This document shows, in pieces, positions 1 through 16,053 of a stretch of 64,000 nucleotides of DNA. Position 1 is the first letter of the stretch, and every line of letters begins with the position of its first letter. The notes below the pieces were generated by a model. It saw only the letters and a program-made list of their open reading frames with translations, had not been told where the DNA came from and ran no database searches. The stretch is from Neodontobutis hainanensis (taxonomy: Eukaryota; Chordata; Actinopteri; Gobiiformes; Odontobutidae): NCBI GenBank assembly GCA_024349245.1, contig JALDNG010000024.1:8600501-8664500 (forward strand), in the 5' to 3' direction. Made by a program: the position numbers and the translations under genes.

Positions 1-3000
1 GGCAAGTTCTCATTCAACACACCTTTGGGAGTTCACTGGGTTCACTCCCAAGGACTTGAGAGACATACGAGTTCATTCTTTGATTGTGAATGCGTTGGCT
101 GTTGCATGCTCCCGTTAGATATGATTATTAATGTCATCTACTTAATCATTCATGTCTGCATTCTTAAAGTCAGTAATATATAGAGGTAATAATGCAAGGG
201 GGTCTGGTTAGACTTTGTACTTGAATTGTTTTTTTTCCCCCCATACTATGAAACTATTGCAGTTAAAGAGAGATGGCTCTGGATGTAGCTCGGCCGTGTA
301 TTTTCTTTTCTTTTTTTGTGCTGTTTCATGCAGTTTGGGGGATGCTAGAGAGGCCATTGAGAACTAGAAGTGCACTTGGATAGAGTCAAAATCAAGTTTG
401 TGTTTCATAAGTTACCATAGTGATGAATCACATCACTACAGTTTTTCACAAAAAATGTCTGATTGTATATGTACTTGTGTTGCCTAAAGCATGCTGAGGT
501 ACTCCCAATAACTTTCCCAGAAATTGTTTGGATTGCTGTGTGACTTTCTGTAGGTTAAGTTAGTATATCGGCTGGAAACATTTGCTTTCAGGAAGCAGAG
601 CCACATTGAATGTCATTTTTAATTTAGTCATTCTTTGCAAACTTGGCTTGCCTTGGAGTTTAAAAAAAAACTTCCAAGCAGAAATCCCATGTGTTTTTTG
701 TTTGAGCATTGTCTAATGAAAAATATTTGTGAGTATGAATAACTTTCAAATTCAAAAAACATAAAACCCCAATGAAATTTGTCAGGTGTGAGATTAAGTC
801 TTTTGCAGTTCTTTAAGTAGGGAATGTTAATCTTTTTGTCATCTGAATTATTTACAACATTTACATTTTCAATCTCTCAATATTACAGTGTCATATTCAT
901 TACCATTAAAAGGGTGTTCATTCTAATCTCTGACAATTGGCTGCATGATGACCTTTTGGATGGGATGTCTTAGTTTCATAAATAAACTCCGTGTCAAATT
1001 CGTGTTGAAATCTTGAGTGATTAATGCCTTTCTGTGTACCCAACAGAACTTTTCTCCACATCCTGAGTTTGGCCAAGTAAGCACAAATGTCAGAGGTCAC
1101 TACCAACTAGTTCTGCCTACACTGCTCCATGAGTAAACTATTTCAGAATCATAAGTTGCCTTTTAATTAAATTTGGCTCTTGTAAGCCATTTAATGCATT
1201 CTCAATTACATCCAGATTGTCCCAGTTGCATAGTTTTACGCTTGCTACAGATTTTTTCTACAGCCATTCAGCATTCTGTGTCTTTTATAATCTGGCAACA
1301 TAATGGTTTGTTAGTCTGGCACAGGAAGACCACCAGGATGAAAACGGGAAGCATGGTTGTGGTCAGCCTCCTACAACTAACCAAAGCCAGAACATCGCAG
1401 GAGTAAATTGATGCATTTGTCATCAAAGACATTTTTTTCTGGTAATCCCTGCTGTTAATTGTACAGAACTACAGCCCAATGTTCACTTCCATATAGAGTA
1501 CTAGCACCAGCTCACACTCACATTCAAATAGAAGACCTTACTCTGCATTTGTGTGCTACCTCAAATAAATTTCTTTGTAGTTTTGGTTTGTATTTAAAAT
1601 TTCAAATATGGATGTGCCATAGCAAAAGCATAATAGTGTAAAGTTTAACGACCTTAATAATTCAACACTAGTGGCTCAGGGTTAGTTTTGAAATAATGTG
1701 TGCTGAATAAATGTAGCCTTAAGTTTGACGTATAAGGAAGGCAGCATTATGCAGGGCCCTGTCCATTTTACTTTTGATTTAACTTTGCTGTTGTTATTAT
1801 GAATATGATGAAGTAGATAGCTAAAGTAAGTATTCATTAGTATTGATGCATTTCCTGCTGCATGGATTTCTCTTTGTTGGGTCAATGATGTGTGATAGTG
1901 TGCATTTTCTAAAAAGCATCATTGTTGTTGACTTTTTGTCATTGCAAATAAAAATAACCTGGGGTACAATGTATGAAACCCCATTTCAGACACTCACACT
2001 ACTTCCCTGTGACTCACCTCTAGTCTTGGTTTTTCTATCCCCCTTTTGAATATTTGGTCATTTCCTCTGCCTGCTCATGATTGATCTTATAATGGTATGT
2101 TGGCAAGTACAAGAAGATGCCTGCGGTTGGTTAACCACAGCCAGTACAAAAACACAAATTGGCTGTTTTGAAGAGTAAGTATTCCGGTAAATTAAAACAA
2201 TTATTGGCAGTCCACTAGTGAAAATTGGTAAAAGATGGAAAGACCTTTGGAAATTTTCAGTCAGACTACAACCCAGAGTTTTTATTTTATTTTTTCATTT
2301 ACAGAAATTCGGCAACGTTAACTATAATGACTCTCTGGCACCTTAACATTTAGAAGATGCTGAATAGCATTTTACTGTTTGTTATAGTCTTAACAAATAA
2401 AATTAATAAATAAATAAAAGTGGATCTTTCCAAAGAGGTGCTATACATTTCCTGTCATTGTGAGTTGGCCTAGTAGGACGATAGCCAGGCTAGAGAGATC
2501 TGGCTGACAGACTGCAGACAGAAAATCAACTGTGGAAATAACTGGCAGTGTGTTGACACTGGCCTGACGACTAAACATATTTCCTAACATGTGATGAAAC
2601 TCAGTCAAAAGTCTTAGTGCTGCAATCTCCCTGAAAGAAGACTATGCAATTTGGCAATTCTGGCACACATATCCATCTAAATTGTCTGGGCCTTAAGCAT
2701 GAGTCATTTTTGGTGTTGACTGTTGACTTCAAACACAGGGGGCCTATACTTGAAATTTGGCATAGGTTCTTTTGGAGAACTGTTCAGTTGCTTCATCTGT
2801 TGAGCAGAGGAAGGACAAAAGGTTTTGCTGAGTCAATGATTGGAACCAGATTGGTTTTGCCTCCAGTAAATTCTCTGCCATATGGCAAACGTGAGGTCAT
2901 GTTTCAAGTGCAGCTCCTTTGCACTGCATGGTAAATAATCCTTGAGGTTAAACATTGTTCCTGTAATCTGATGGTTTTTATTAGTGGACAGTGGCTAGAA

Positions 3001-6000
3001 ATTCTCCTGAATTACTAGAATTGGGATGCTTGAAATAAAAAGTACTGTAGTCATTGTTTGATTAGTTTTATTAGGTGCAAGATAGTCTTTTTCTATTTTA
3101 GAAAATGACAATCTAGTAGGTCTTTAAAATAACTAAAATGTTTTCTCTTGCACCTGTCAGCTGTTAAGTCATTATAAAAAAATATACACAGCTTTAAACA
3201 TTCATGCACAATGCTGTAACATACACTAATAAAATAAATTGGTTTGTATACGATATGTAAAAAAATTTTTAGGATTTGAATTGAACTTTCATTCTGCGAC
3301 ATTACTTTAGGCTAAGATACCTTACATTTAATTGAATCAGTGATCTTAACATTGTCTGTCTTTATGGAGGCTTTACATGTCAGCTGCAGTACAGTGCCAG
3401 GCCCTGACAGAGGCAGTGTTTGTCAGCTATGTTCCTGACCCTCTGCCCCGTTGGGATGCTGGAATCGTTGCTTGACGGGCTGCTAAACAGCAGTCTGTGA
3501 TAAGCTGCTCGTCTGGCTGCTCTGCCTACCTGTCTGCCTTCTACCTGCCTGTCCTCTAGCTACTCGGTAGTCACTAACAGCCTCTCCATTTCCATCTCCT
3601 CGTCACACTATGTGCCTGGCCGTCTCAGTGGACGTCTGCCTTCCACTTCAATTTTTCTGCCTTTCCTTCTTGCTGTCAGTCTTGCTGCAGTAGCTACTGA
3701 GCTGTCGATCTTCTCTGCGCTTCACTCATCTTTTGTCTGTGTGCCTCTTGCCTTGTCTGGCTGTGGCTTCCCAGCCGAGGGATGTCTGGATAGGTACTAG
3801 ATAACAAGCGCCCCGCAGACACACTCAGATACATGGCTGAGATAGAGGGGAGGGTGAGAGGAACAAGGGAGAGGACAGAGGCTGTGACACGATAAAAGCA
3901 GGGATAAACAAAGAAAAAATAGAATAAAAGAAGACAGCAAGCGGAAACACACGAGGAACTGATTGGTTAAAGTGGCGACGGATGGAATGATCCCACAGAC
4001 TCAGCAGAGATTTGATGCACAAAACACACAAAGACGGCGGCCCTCACACCTACACATGCTCACCCACACAGACAGTGATCTAGTGCCACACTACTGGGGC
4101 TGTGCACACACTCAGTTTAGTCACTAATGAGACTGCCCTGTGTAAAATGCAGTAGTTGGACTGACAACTACACAACTCACTTGTATAGTGCATAACCTGC
4201 ATAACTGTAGTTTATCACCTGGGACATTGCATAAAGTGGGCTGTACTTACTTCGCTCTGAGAATATTTACAATGATTTTTTCACAGAAATAACTCCAAAC
4301 AAGTCTGATGGAACACTGATCCTAACCCGATGTATAAACCATGTTAAGCCAGAATGAGTGTGTGTCATCAGATTAACAATGGACTCTTTATCCAATTTTT
4401 TAAAGTACATTTGTATTATTTTTATTTCAACAATAGTTTTTAGCATTGGGCTTAGATTCATATTACTTATATTTGTGGCTGTGTTGCATGTGCACAGATG
4501 CATGAAGACTCCGGCAGAAGGAAGGTGAATTTTGATTCAGTCTTACGGTCTGTCTTTGATCAGCAAAGCAGCTCCCAGAATTCTCCTTCTCCACATTGCT
4601 TTGTGGAGCGATAAGAGGAGTTGTAGCTGGCTAGTTCACGCCTCCCACGCCCATTTTTACAATACACTAACACACATGCACAACCGCACTCTCTCTGCAC
4701 ACCATACATCATAAAGGAATCTGCCCTTTTAAAGATGAATTACACTCACTTTCCTCTCTGTCTGCCTCTCCCCTTTTCGCGTACATCCAAACATACAGCT
4801 ACTGAAGATCCTAAAACAAGCATTGTCATCTCTCCTGTCATCTCTTCAAAAAAAATAAAAACTTCTCTCTGCTCTCCTTTCTCCCTCATCTGTCTCGGGC
4901 CCATGTGTTGTCTTTCCATGCCTTTTGTAGCTGTGGTCAGTGGAGCCATCTTTGCAGCTGTATCCACAGTCATAAGCAAGTTTCCGTAGGGGAAGGCCCA
5001 TCCAACAGCACATAACAAAGGAATGTGACTGGACTGTCACAGCTGATAGAGATATCTCTGCTCCTGTATGTACATTTGCAGCAGTAGCTCAACTGTTTCT
5101 TGGAGAAATAGTTTATTCTAAATCTGATACCAGCCTGACTGCTACAGTGCAGGAAATATTATCTGCAGTAGTAATTATTGTTTGGCACAAAAAAAAGAAA
5201 AGAAGTGGTGTTAGATTTCGTCAGTATTTACAGCATTAGTATCTAGACTGTAATCTCAATTGGCCATTTGTTGAATTGGGTCTTTGCCAAGCAATAGTGA
5301 AGTCTGTACTTCTGACATGGGTTAAATGGTATCCTTGTAGGTCTCCATTTTGTTTTGTGAGAGTACTTTATTATTATATAAAATGTGCTTAAAACTATGA
5401 TGGTTTATAGATTTTTTTTAAAGAACGTTTTCTAATGAGTGTTTAGACTGGCTCCTGGAGGGATTTGACATAATAATAATAATAACAATATAAAAGCACT
5501 TTTCAAGGCTCTCAAAGTGCTTTACAGAAAATGTGTGTATTGTGTGTAAAACTTCATGGTTTTATGTGTAAAGGCACAATAGGTAGAATTTGGTTATTGC
5601 GCTAATATATTGCGGGGCCACTTCATGTTGAAACATCGTGCTGAGCAGGACAAATGTATCTTGGAACTACAGAACATTGGTTGTGACTGCACATTCTTTT
5701 TTTATGATGGCAACAATTTTCTTTTTAATTAGCGCACTTAATTATACAGTGAGGAATGATTAAAGGTGCAGTACATAATATTTAAGTTGTGTTAGGAAAA
5801 ATACACTGTTTTAAGAATGGATGCATGTCACATTTTTTGACACCGTCATTTATACCTGTTTAAGTGCAGCTGTCAGGATGTTTGCCACAAAGTAAATCTA
5901 TAAGTATTTCTGCCTATTTTACACTATCTGATATTAAATCAAATATATTGCAATGTTTGTTTTGTTATACTTAAGTGCCCTACCCCAGCTTTAATGCATT

Positions 6001-8498
6001 CACGTTTTTGTTGTGTACTTTTTCTTTAACCCATTTATCCACAAGAGCTAACTGAATCTCATGGAGTGCACGCCAAGTCCATGTGAAAAGGAAATGGAAT
6101 TGCCCCCTTCCAATTAACCTGGACATATTTGCCATGATCTCTCTGTCAAGGAGCTCTAACCAAGTGACACGTTGACGTCAAAGGTTTTGCTGTTGATTTT
6201 TGGCTTACACCATACACACTAAAAATGGGCATCTGGTGGAATGGCACCTTTGAGCCTGTGGTGGTGTAACCTGGCACCGACTGCAGAGAGATGGCAGCAG
6301 GACAGCAGACAAACGCAGCAAGCGAGGAGTGTATCCAGGACGAGCAAGGTCACCGGCAGGTTGATTGAGTGCTCATAGGTGTGGGTGACCTCCTTCTCTT
6401 CCCCTCGGTGACAAAAGACAGAGGAGAACAAGAGGAGGATGGAGGAGCAGAGGAGGCACTGTCACTGCTGTCTGTCCCACTTTCTCTCTCTGTTTTGTGT
6501 GTCCCTGCGGTCACACTGTCGCATTCCTATTATTATGTATCTATACTATAACAATTTTTATCAGGGCATAGCTTAATTGTCCCAATTTCTTTTAGGGCTT
6601 TTTTTTGCACTCAACAGTATCAAACTGCACCACATACACCCACATACAAACGGACCATGTAGCACACGTCATTTTTATTTAAATTCATAATTCCACTCTG
6701 TGTTTTAATGGTGGTATTATATTTTTGGAAAATAAAAATATAACAAATAAAACTAATTAAATTAATATATGGAATTGTTTAAGCAGAACAAAAGTCTATT
6801 GTTATGGTTGTATTATTTTCTATTTCTATACCAACAACACGTTCAATAACCAAACTAAAACTAAACAACTAAAACAAAATTAATATATGTATGTATTCTA
6901 CAGCTTATTATTCAAGACTAAAACAATGCAACTAACCCTTAAACTTTAACACACTTTTATTTTCAATCATAAAAAATAGGAAAAAAAACGTGAATTATAT
7001 ATTCTCGAGAATCAAATAATCTGTTGTTAGTACGGTGTCTTAGGTCTTCCACTTAAAATGCTTACTTTGCAAGTTCCACTTTGTCTATTATAGTGACTAT
7101 TTGCACATACTACATGAAAGGTCTAAATAGAATAATAATAACATAAACCTTTTTACACCTGGGTGCTAATGCACTCTGTTCTTTGACACAGAGCCTACAT
7201 TTTCAGTGTACTCAGGATTGCTTGAACTCCACCTTTAAACAATTTGGACCTTTCTTTTTCACCTTTCATGTAAGTAACAATTATTGAACATCTTTAAGTT
7301 CTTTTTTCTCTTGAAGCAGCTGTACATTAAGACAGTTGTAGTTGCTGTGCAGCATTGATCACACTTCATAACTGTGACAGACGAGCAGGTTGGTGAGTCA
7401 GTGGGCAGGCACGTCCATGTGTGTCAAGGGGTCTGCCACTGAAATGTAGCACACATGCTTCAAACCAAATGTGAATAGCACAGCAGGGTTGATATAGAGG
7501 GCACAGAGGAAGGAATGAGGAAGGATTTAACAGTGTTGGCTCAGTTTGGTTTTATATTAAGATTCTTAGACCTTTCTCTGTCAGTCTTTCTTCATCTGTC
7601 CTTGGCCATTTCAGCTGCTGCCATCCGACAACTCTTTCTAACCCTATCTACATTGCTTTTACCTTCAGGCTTTGGAAAGGGTCTTTAAACTCCTACACTC
7701 ACTCCTTGCTGGCCTTTTTTTTTTGTTTGTTTGTTTGTTGTTTTTTTTGCTGTATGAGAATGTTTTGTCGGTTTTAGCAAATCATACACAACCTCACAGA
7801 GCAATTCAGTTGCAAATTACTGTGTGTGTGTGTGCCAGGCTGTCTTCCTCTGGGATTGTGGAACACGTCTTGCTCCTTCTCTTCTTTCATACATCCACTA
7901 ACACCTACCTTCTGACTGGGTTTTTAGTGCTACGATACTACAACAACTTTGAAGGGAATTGTTAGCTTAATACTGTGTAGAGTTTCTACATACTTCTTTC
8001 TCTTTCATTGGACAAACAAATTGAAAGAATCTTGTGTTAATGAATATTATAATGCCAGACAGATAGCCCTACTGTGGACTAAAAAGTCACTCGCTTACTA
8101 ATTTGTCCAGCTAACCTGCTTATTGTTTTATAATTTCTGTTAATTATACTATGTGCCCAACAGACCTGCTAACTGCGCTTCATTACATATATATAGATAT
8201 AGCTAACATAAGCTAATAGTCTCATTGGCCTGCTACATATAGCCTGTAATGGCATGTTTTCATTTTGATGTATTATGTAGGAATTATAATTACCTGTGGC
8301 CTTTACTGAAAACCATGATCCAGTTGGCTGTAGGCGAGACATGAACCTTCAAGTACTTTTCACAAACCTAGTGTAGAGTTTACATATATGACATCATTTC
8401 TACATTTAGCTCATAAACTATCTTTCCGGATGTTTCTAACAGGTGCCCATTAGACACTGACCTGTATCTATGTCAGCTGAGCTCTGTGGCCCGGGGTG
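1..8498. other. Gene-free AT-rich stretch
   Basis: I found no exon chain, conserved protein segment or RNA gene here. Open frames are short and low in complexity. The stretch could be intergenic, or an intron or 3' UTR of a gene lying to the left. The only structured parts I noticed are a likely retroelement tail near 5.47-5.53 kb and AT-rich runs near 6.7-7.0 kb. Confidence 0.5.
5471..5527 (-). repeat. Probable LINE/SINE 3'-tail fragment
   Basis: An AAT-rich run leads into a motif of the type AAAAGCACTTTTCAAG...CTCAAAGTGCTTTACAG. Read on the minus strand this resembles the common teleost retroposon tail in which a CTTTGAG motif precedes a TATAAA-like end. The family is not determined. The match is from memory of teleost repeats only. 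Confidence 0.35.
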
Positions 8499-9531
<1,033 letters not shown>

Positions 9532-11507
9532 GTAGTCAGTGCTGCATCCTCTGGGGGGTCATCAGGGGCACTCACTGTAAGCAGATCTTCGTGGGCTTCA
9601 GCCGATCCCCTGACTGAAGCATTTGGTCTTCTATCATTTTCCCTTTTGCACACAGCTCACACACACAGAGCTCGGCACATAAACACTCCCATTTATGAAT
9701 TCAAACATATTCCTTATCTGCCAAGCACGAGTTTTGCTTTCCCACTCTGTGCACACTGTGTCCTGCAGTTTCTCTCTGCCCCTTTCGCTGGATTGTGGGG
9801 CCTCCCGCTTACTTTACAGTTTCCAGGAAGCGGGTAAAACCAGTCTTGAGTTTCCCCTCCCCTCCTCTGCCATACTTCCAGGTGGAGAAAATAGACTCCG
9901 CTGTCACCCTTGTCCAAATGTGTCCCCACGTTGGAGTGCAAAACAAACAGTGGAGCTGCCTGACAGGTCCTTGGAAGGGGGAGCGCAGGCATGAGAGGCT
10001 GTTTGAACAGAGTCCAAGATGAGAAACGAAGGATTGTACTTCAACACTCATTCATTTGCCACTTCTCCCACCTTTGTTACCTTTTGTCTCCCAAACAGTG
10101 TAATACATCTGCCACCCTGTCTGAAGCTTCTTATTACATCACAACACAGAATTTTCACCTTTCCTTCATAAATGCTCACTATACACACTCTTCTGGAGCT
10201 GACACGCTTTTTTTTTATTTGTTTATATCTATTTATTTACTTTGCTGCTTTCAAACTGCTGTAATCTCTGTCAAAATCTAGAATAAGATGATTTGTTTCC
10301 TTGAAGGAGACTAATAATTTTATTCTTAGAAGAGAAAATAGACAAAATATGAGTTTGGTGTGGTTTTCTGAGTAGGAGCTGCTTGGTCATGCCATTTTCA
10401 ACATTCAGGCCACCGCCCCATTTGTGTGACGTGTAAAGCTGGAGAGCTGCCAGTATGTAAACCCTCCACTTAAATTACACATTTAAGCAGCAAAAGTATG
10501 CTGCACAGTGGATAACCACAAATATAGTTATAGCTATAAGGAGAATGCAATGGTTCACCTGTATCAATGCAAGTATTTTTGGTCTAATGATGTTTAATGA
10601 TTCTGTTGTTTCAAACACAAATGTTCCTCTATATATGCAAGACAATTCTTAAGCATTTTTTTAAAGCCTCTACTTAATTATTTTGCCCAACTGCCAGTTA
10701 AAGAAAACAACAGATTCTTCGAAAGTCCTCCTAAACTTCTCACACAACAGCTTTCTCCTTTGGCAGGTCTGTCTGTAAGCAGAGTTTTGGCACGTCGCAC
10801 TCATTTTGTGTGATCGTTGTTTGCAGTGTCTCAGGAAGGCTTTCTCTGCCAATGGGGCTGAAACAATAGAGCATGGTTTTCTCAGCTTGTTGCCTCGGTT
10901 TAGGCCTTTGCCTGTGAGAGCAACAGCGTGGGGAACTCCGGACAAACCCTTGCTTCTCCTCCACCCCCTTCTCCTTCTCCTCCCTCTCTCTTCTCCTCTC
11001 TGATGACTCAGAGAAATGTGCTTGGCTCAGCTCCTGCTGCCAAACTGCAAACCAATCTCTGAAAATGGAGTAAAATCGACAGGAGATACCTTTAGAATAA
11101 TTTCACAGAATTGGAGCCTTAAACTTTCTCACAAAGTTCAATTCAGTGGAAGGAACGGCACAATAGACCAAATGGGTTTCTGTTTAACACTGTTCAGTGC
11201 TTAGACGTTTATGTACTGTGATGTTCAGATGGAAACTGTCAACACACTTGTTGCTAAAACATTCCTGCAAATGTCTCTTGTTTATTAAACTAGAAAATAA
11301 GAGATTTGAATATTTTGAAAACCTAGATGAAAACACTGGTATAGTTTTAAATTGTAAGTACATTATTTATTTAAAAAGTTACTCCTTTACATTAGATTTC
11401 ATGATTTAAAAGCACAGAATGCTTTTCAACAAGCTCCCAGGTGCTGAAGATTTTTTTTCTATTTAACTATTACATAAGAAGTGTAAATCTATGGTATTTT
11501 GTGGAGT

Positions 11508-11600
11508 TTTTAAACCTTTATTGATAGAGAACAGGGCTAGAGAGAGTGTGGGGAAGACATGGAACAAACAGACCCGCCCTGGGAATCAAAACCTGGGTGA
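11508..11600 (-). repeat. tRNA-derived SINE fragment
   Basis: Read on the minus strand it contains a GGTTTTGATTCCCAGG stretch, a degenerate tRNA B box. A pyrimidine-rich CTTCCCCACACTCTCTCTAG segment and a CAATAAAGG end follow. This is the layout of an abundant teleost tRNA-like SINE. A second fragment of the same family lies in a suz12 intron near 48.4 kb. Confidence 0.55.
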
Positions 11601-14600
11601 GTTTGACTCAACCTGAATACAATAATATTTTAGAAAGGCTGAGCACAGATTGTTAAACATGTTGCCTAAAGTACAGCAGATCTTCTTGGCTGTTACGTAG
11701 TCCATCGGTTTGAAGGGTTGGCACTAATACACTGCTCTATAGCTAGCATTGTTGAGGGGTCCCTCAGGGCTTGTTTGCTGGCCCAGCACATTTTCTGCTT
11801 GAGGATAACACATACTTTGTTCCAAGGCTCAAGCATCATGTTTTTGATCATATTCTAACCACAATGATGTATCGACCCTCCAATGAACAAGTCATACATA
11901 TTGCACTGCAGATAAATGATTACTGTATGAGCACCATCCCTTAAATATATATAGTGTATGCTTACTTTACACAGGTGCACATTGTACTCATTTTATACTT
12001 TGGTTAAATTGTCAGTGGTAGCTATGAGAACATTGACAATGTTCATATCAAAATAGCTTGAAGCATATTTCGATTCAACATTGTAGCGCATTCTCAGGAG
12101 TAAGAGTTCTAATATTTCCTGTGGCTAATGAACATTCCATTGGTGGACTTGGGGCGACTTGGACAGATGTACTGCAGTGGCTTACAGCACCATCTAGTGG
12201 TACATTTTGATTTAGCGGGTACCAGGCAAGGCTCTTTCTGAGTTTTTTGTAAGACAACCCTGACTCTTTAGCATACCTTGAAGACTCTTATTGGAAATGT
12301 ATTAGAATGTTTTATATAAAAAAAAAACAAGATAACTTTGCTGCTTTAATTGTCATATTGTTTCCAAAGTATTTTTTTCCTTGGCTAGCTCTAGGGGTTT
12401 GGACATGTTAGTCTCTGTTCGAGATGGATGTTTTGCATATGTGTGTGTGTGGGGGGGTGTATGAATGCATTAGACAGAAGCCAAGCCACTGAGTGTTTGA
12501 AGCCTGGCACAGACTAGCATCAAACACCATCTCAGCTCTTTGCCCTTCAGCCTGTAACACACACAGTGGCACATCCCTGAGACATCTCAGAATTTCTCTT
12601 CTCTTTTCTATTTTCCATCCCTTTTTCATAATGGTATGGGGAAGGTGCAGAGGCAAACAGGAAACACATCAGATGCAGGGATAATAGGGTGTCCTCTCTC
12701 TCTCCAGAGCATTTGCCCATCTGTCAGGCAAACAAGGCAACGTTAAGAATCAACATAAATGAGGTAGATGAGCAGTCAGACAAAGGACGTGACACTAAAG
12801 TCCAAAGTTCATTTTGAGTCATCATTTTTTTAACTTGGTCTAAATACAAATTTTTACAAAGTGTGTGATTTTTATAAAATTTTAAACATAAAACATTATC
12901 TGTGAAAAAAAAATATTATATTTTAGTATTCACATAAGGTATGAAATTACTAGAATTTGTAGTTCTAATGTCTCATCTATAGCAATAGTTTGTTGTTAAG
13001 TTCTATTTTAGCTTTGGGATTTATTCAAGCCACAAGTAAAAATGGCAGAGTTTGTAATGTTGGTAGATGTGTGTTTGTGATTTGAAAACCTTGGTGCTAG
13101 AGTCTCCTATAATCATTCCACTTCTCAACATGAAATGAAATTGGCCTGGTTCTATTGACAAGAATGTCCCTTGGTTAAAATCCTGCCAGACCAATTATAA
13201 CTGTTGTATCTAAAGTCAGGCTTTATGTCTTGATTCTTTTCTCTGATTGGTTGTTTGTTTTTCAAATTGCATTGTTTTTTTGGAGGGGTTGCCAGTTCCA
13301 GACCCTGTTTCCTGATTGATTGTATTACTTTTCACAGACCAGACTAATTCTTTGTATAGAATAGAAAAAGAATTGGCATTCCTGGCCAGGATATTGGTGC
13401 ACTTGACCTAGATTGCTAGATGCAACACATCCCCAATAGGAAGTTGAACACACACAAAAAAAAGAGTGCCTTTGGTTAAAAATGTGTCAGGGAAATTCCT
13501 CTGTGACTCACACTAACTTGGTGTTGACTTGTTCTGAACTGGGGTTGGTTGAGTTTTGGTAACAGCCACCATCTTATGTGCCTGTACAAGAATGAGAGCG
13601 TGGGCTTAGAGAGGCAGTTTTTTTTTTCAACCCCAGACTTTATTTGGTGAGATGAAGTCTGGTCGATGACACTGACTCATGGTTGCTTTTGAACTTCTCT
13701 TCTTTCTTATTACTCCACTCCATCATGGCTCATGTTGTAACCACTCCCTGCACTGTCGGTGATACCCATTACACATGACTGTGTGCTGTAGGTTGGCTCC
13801 ATCGCCTACAGGCTTTTTATTCCAACTGGGTCAAAGCCCAATTGAGAATTAAGAAATCATAAGAATGTGTCTTCCCAATATTTCAACAAAATCTATTCCT
13901 TTTGCTCATGAAGAAAGATCCTAAGATTTACAGTATATACATATTTGTATCTCTGTTGTGTTCTGGTGAAACACATTTTAATGCTATAAAGCCGTTGCAT
14001 CACCCATTTGGAGTACAGTTCTTCCAAATGATAAATCTTATGTCGTAGATAAGCAAAGGGTTAAAAACAGCAAACACTCCACTGTTGAAATAAAGTTGTA
14101 GTTTGTTGAGAACAGTGGCGAATGCATTTTTCTTCTGTGTACATCTACAGTATAAGTGCTGAGTTTTCTCTTTGACTTCAAGAGTTTCTGTTTTTAAAGC
14201 TAATGTTTGAAACCTGATTTAAACTCATCAATGTCCTTTTAAGAAAGCCAAAATATATTACAAAGGGAAAATATAAAATATATACAGTATGAGCTCACTT
14301 ATTTCAGTTCAAGTTCAACTAATCTAGAGAAAATAAGGCAGCTTAAAATGGATAAGCATCTATTGTCTCTTCTGTGTTTACTCCCAGTGTTACTTTTTAT
14401 TACCATGCTCCCCACTTGTAAGCTTGACCGACTCTTGCTGCGACAAAGACAGAGGTCTTAGTTGTAACTACAGGCCTACCGTTTTAGATCTGAAGCCAAC
14501 TTGAACTTTCTGACTTGCTTGGGACTAATCTTAAGCACTATCAATGTTGTCGATTTAAAGTGACTTTCAAAAGCGGGCGCCAGGTCTATCTGAACACTGA

Positions 14601-15148
14601 CTATTTCTTTTCACATTCTTTCATTCTCTTTGTACATAGAAACATGTGGCATTTACATAACAACGCAACACTGCTCAGTCCTGGCACACGTTTCCTATTC
14701 TGGGACCCACATTTTTTTTTTTTTTACAACAGAGCTTTTGTGTTAAAATATTTTATTGACATGTGACCCTTGAAGAGGTGGAAGTTGCTGTGGGCCTAAA
14801 ACATCAGGAGGAATATGTCCAGGAATGTTTCCATTTTGGTTACTTATTAACGCGGATCAGGATCAGCAGCGTTTGCATTTACTGGCAACAGGCCAATAGC
14901 AATACATTTAATTGTGCTTTCACAGCTCATTTGTTAGTCTGAATAAGTGAAATAATTAACATGTATGCCACTAAGGCAAACAAAAAGAATTGGATCAAAC
15001 TGTGTGTGGCGTTTTCTCTTTTTTTAATATGGAAACCTCCTGTGCAAATGATTACTATGCAAAACTTTATGACAAGGCTACGCCATATTGAAAGTGGCTC
15101 TATATAGAACCTTTGATATAGTTGTATATACATAGGCCATTGCTATGT

Positions 15149-15189
15149 ATTGTTTTGGAAACATCTGCACTGTATGTTTCCAAAACGAT
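15149..15189. other. Short near-perfect hairpin
   Basis: A 16-bp arm (15149-15164, ATTGTTTTGGAAACAT) is followed by a 9-nt spacer and its complement (15174-15189), with one G-T pair. Outside the arms the pairing continues only weakly through CTATGT / ACATGTAG. I do not recognise it as a known microRNA. Confidence 0.6.
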
Positions 15190-16053
15190 GAACATGTAGA
15201 GACCTTGCCCTGCTCGAGTGTACTGGCTTTGGATGAGTAATTGCTTAATATCTCACAGGTAGACTATTTTTCCCAAGGATCCCTTTTGCCCCCCAGCCCT
15301 TATCCTCCCTATATCAAAGCAATGTGCTGAATAATCTCACTTTTTCATTTGGAACACTGCCCCTTTGCCCTCAAACAATAACTACGCACGGAGGCAGTTT
15401 TTTGTGTGCAAATCAGCCTGCCAGTTAACGCTCTTTCTTTGTGTCATGAGAAGTGTTTTAACTTAGTCTTAGTCTCATAAAGCTGATAATCAACTGCCTC
15501 TTTATGAAGCTATTAGCACGGCCTATACATTGCACCAACACTAGAGTGCGATTTCAACTCGGTGACCTGCAGAGACATTCTTTCTGTGTAGACTGCTGGT
15601 GTGAATACTGGCAGGATGCCTAGAGAAGACATGCTTTATAGTGTTGTCATTGCAAATGTATTCACAACCAATGTAAAAGTCTCCAGAAACAGGACATTAC
15701 TGCAAACAGGTTTTCTTGTTTTAATCATGTCATGTCCACTGAAACGTATTACAGTGAATGTTTTACACTAAACGTACTGTGAATTCTCTTGTTTTGGATG
15801 GATTTGTTTTGAGGGGTCACGTTTTTGGTGTGCGTCTGTTCCAGAAGCATCATCCTTCCGTCCAGCAGCTTGCACAAATCGGAGAACAAAAGCACCATTG
15901 ATGCCATCAGCAAAAGGAACAATGCATGGACTGCGTATTTACACTTTGAGCGGTTGCACATGTCGTACCAGTGCACTCCTGGAAAGAGTCTCTGCATCTG
16001 ACTATAAATGCTGATTTCCATTCTTTTGTTGGTATATATTATACTTGTTATTA

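Larger units (their letters stand above)
9532..16053. other. Gene-free stretch
   Basis: No coding exons can be supported. A GC-richer segment directly after the TG block (9535-9620) stays open in several frames, but it lacks a convincing exon structure. The stretch contains a SINE fragment near 11.5 kb and a short strong hairpin near 15.15 kb, both listed separately. Confidence 0.5.

Noticed and set aside
9535..9653. Minus-strand frame with an acidic stretch (AEAHEDLLTVSAPDDPPEDA) beside the TG block
   Set aside because: It looks somewhat protein-like, but it runs straight into the repeat, has no convincing acceptor/donor pair, and matches no family I know. I checked it against remembered RAB11FIP4 and saw no match.
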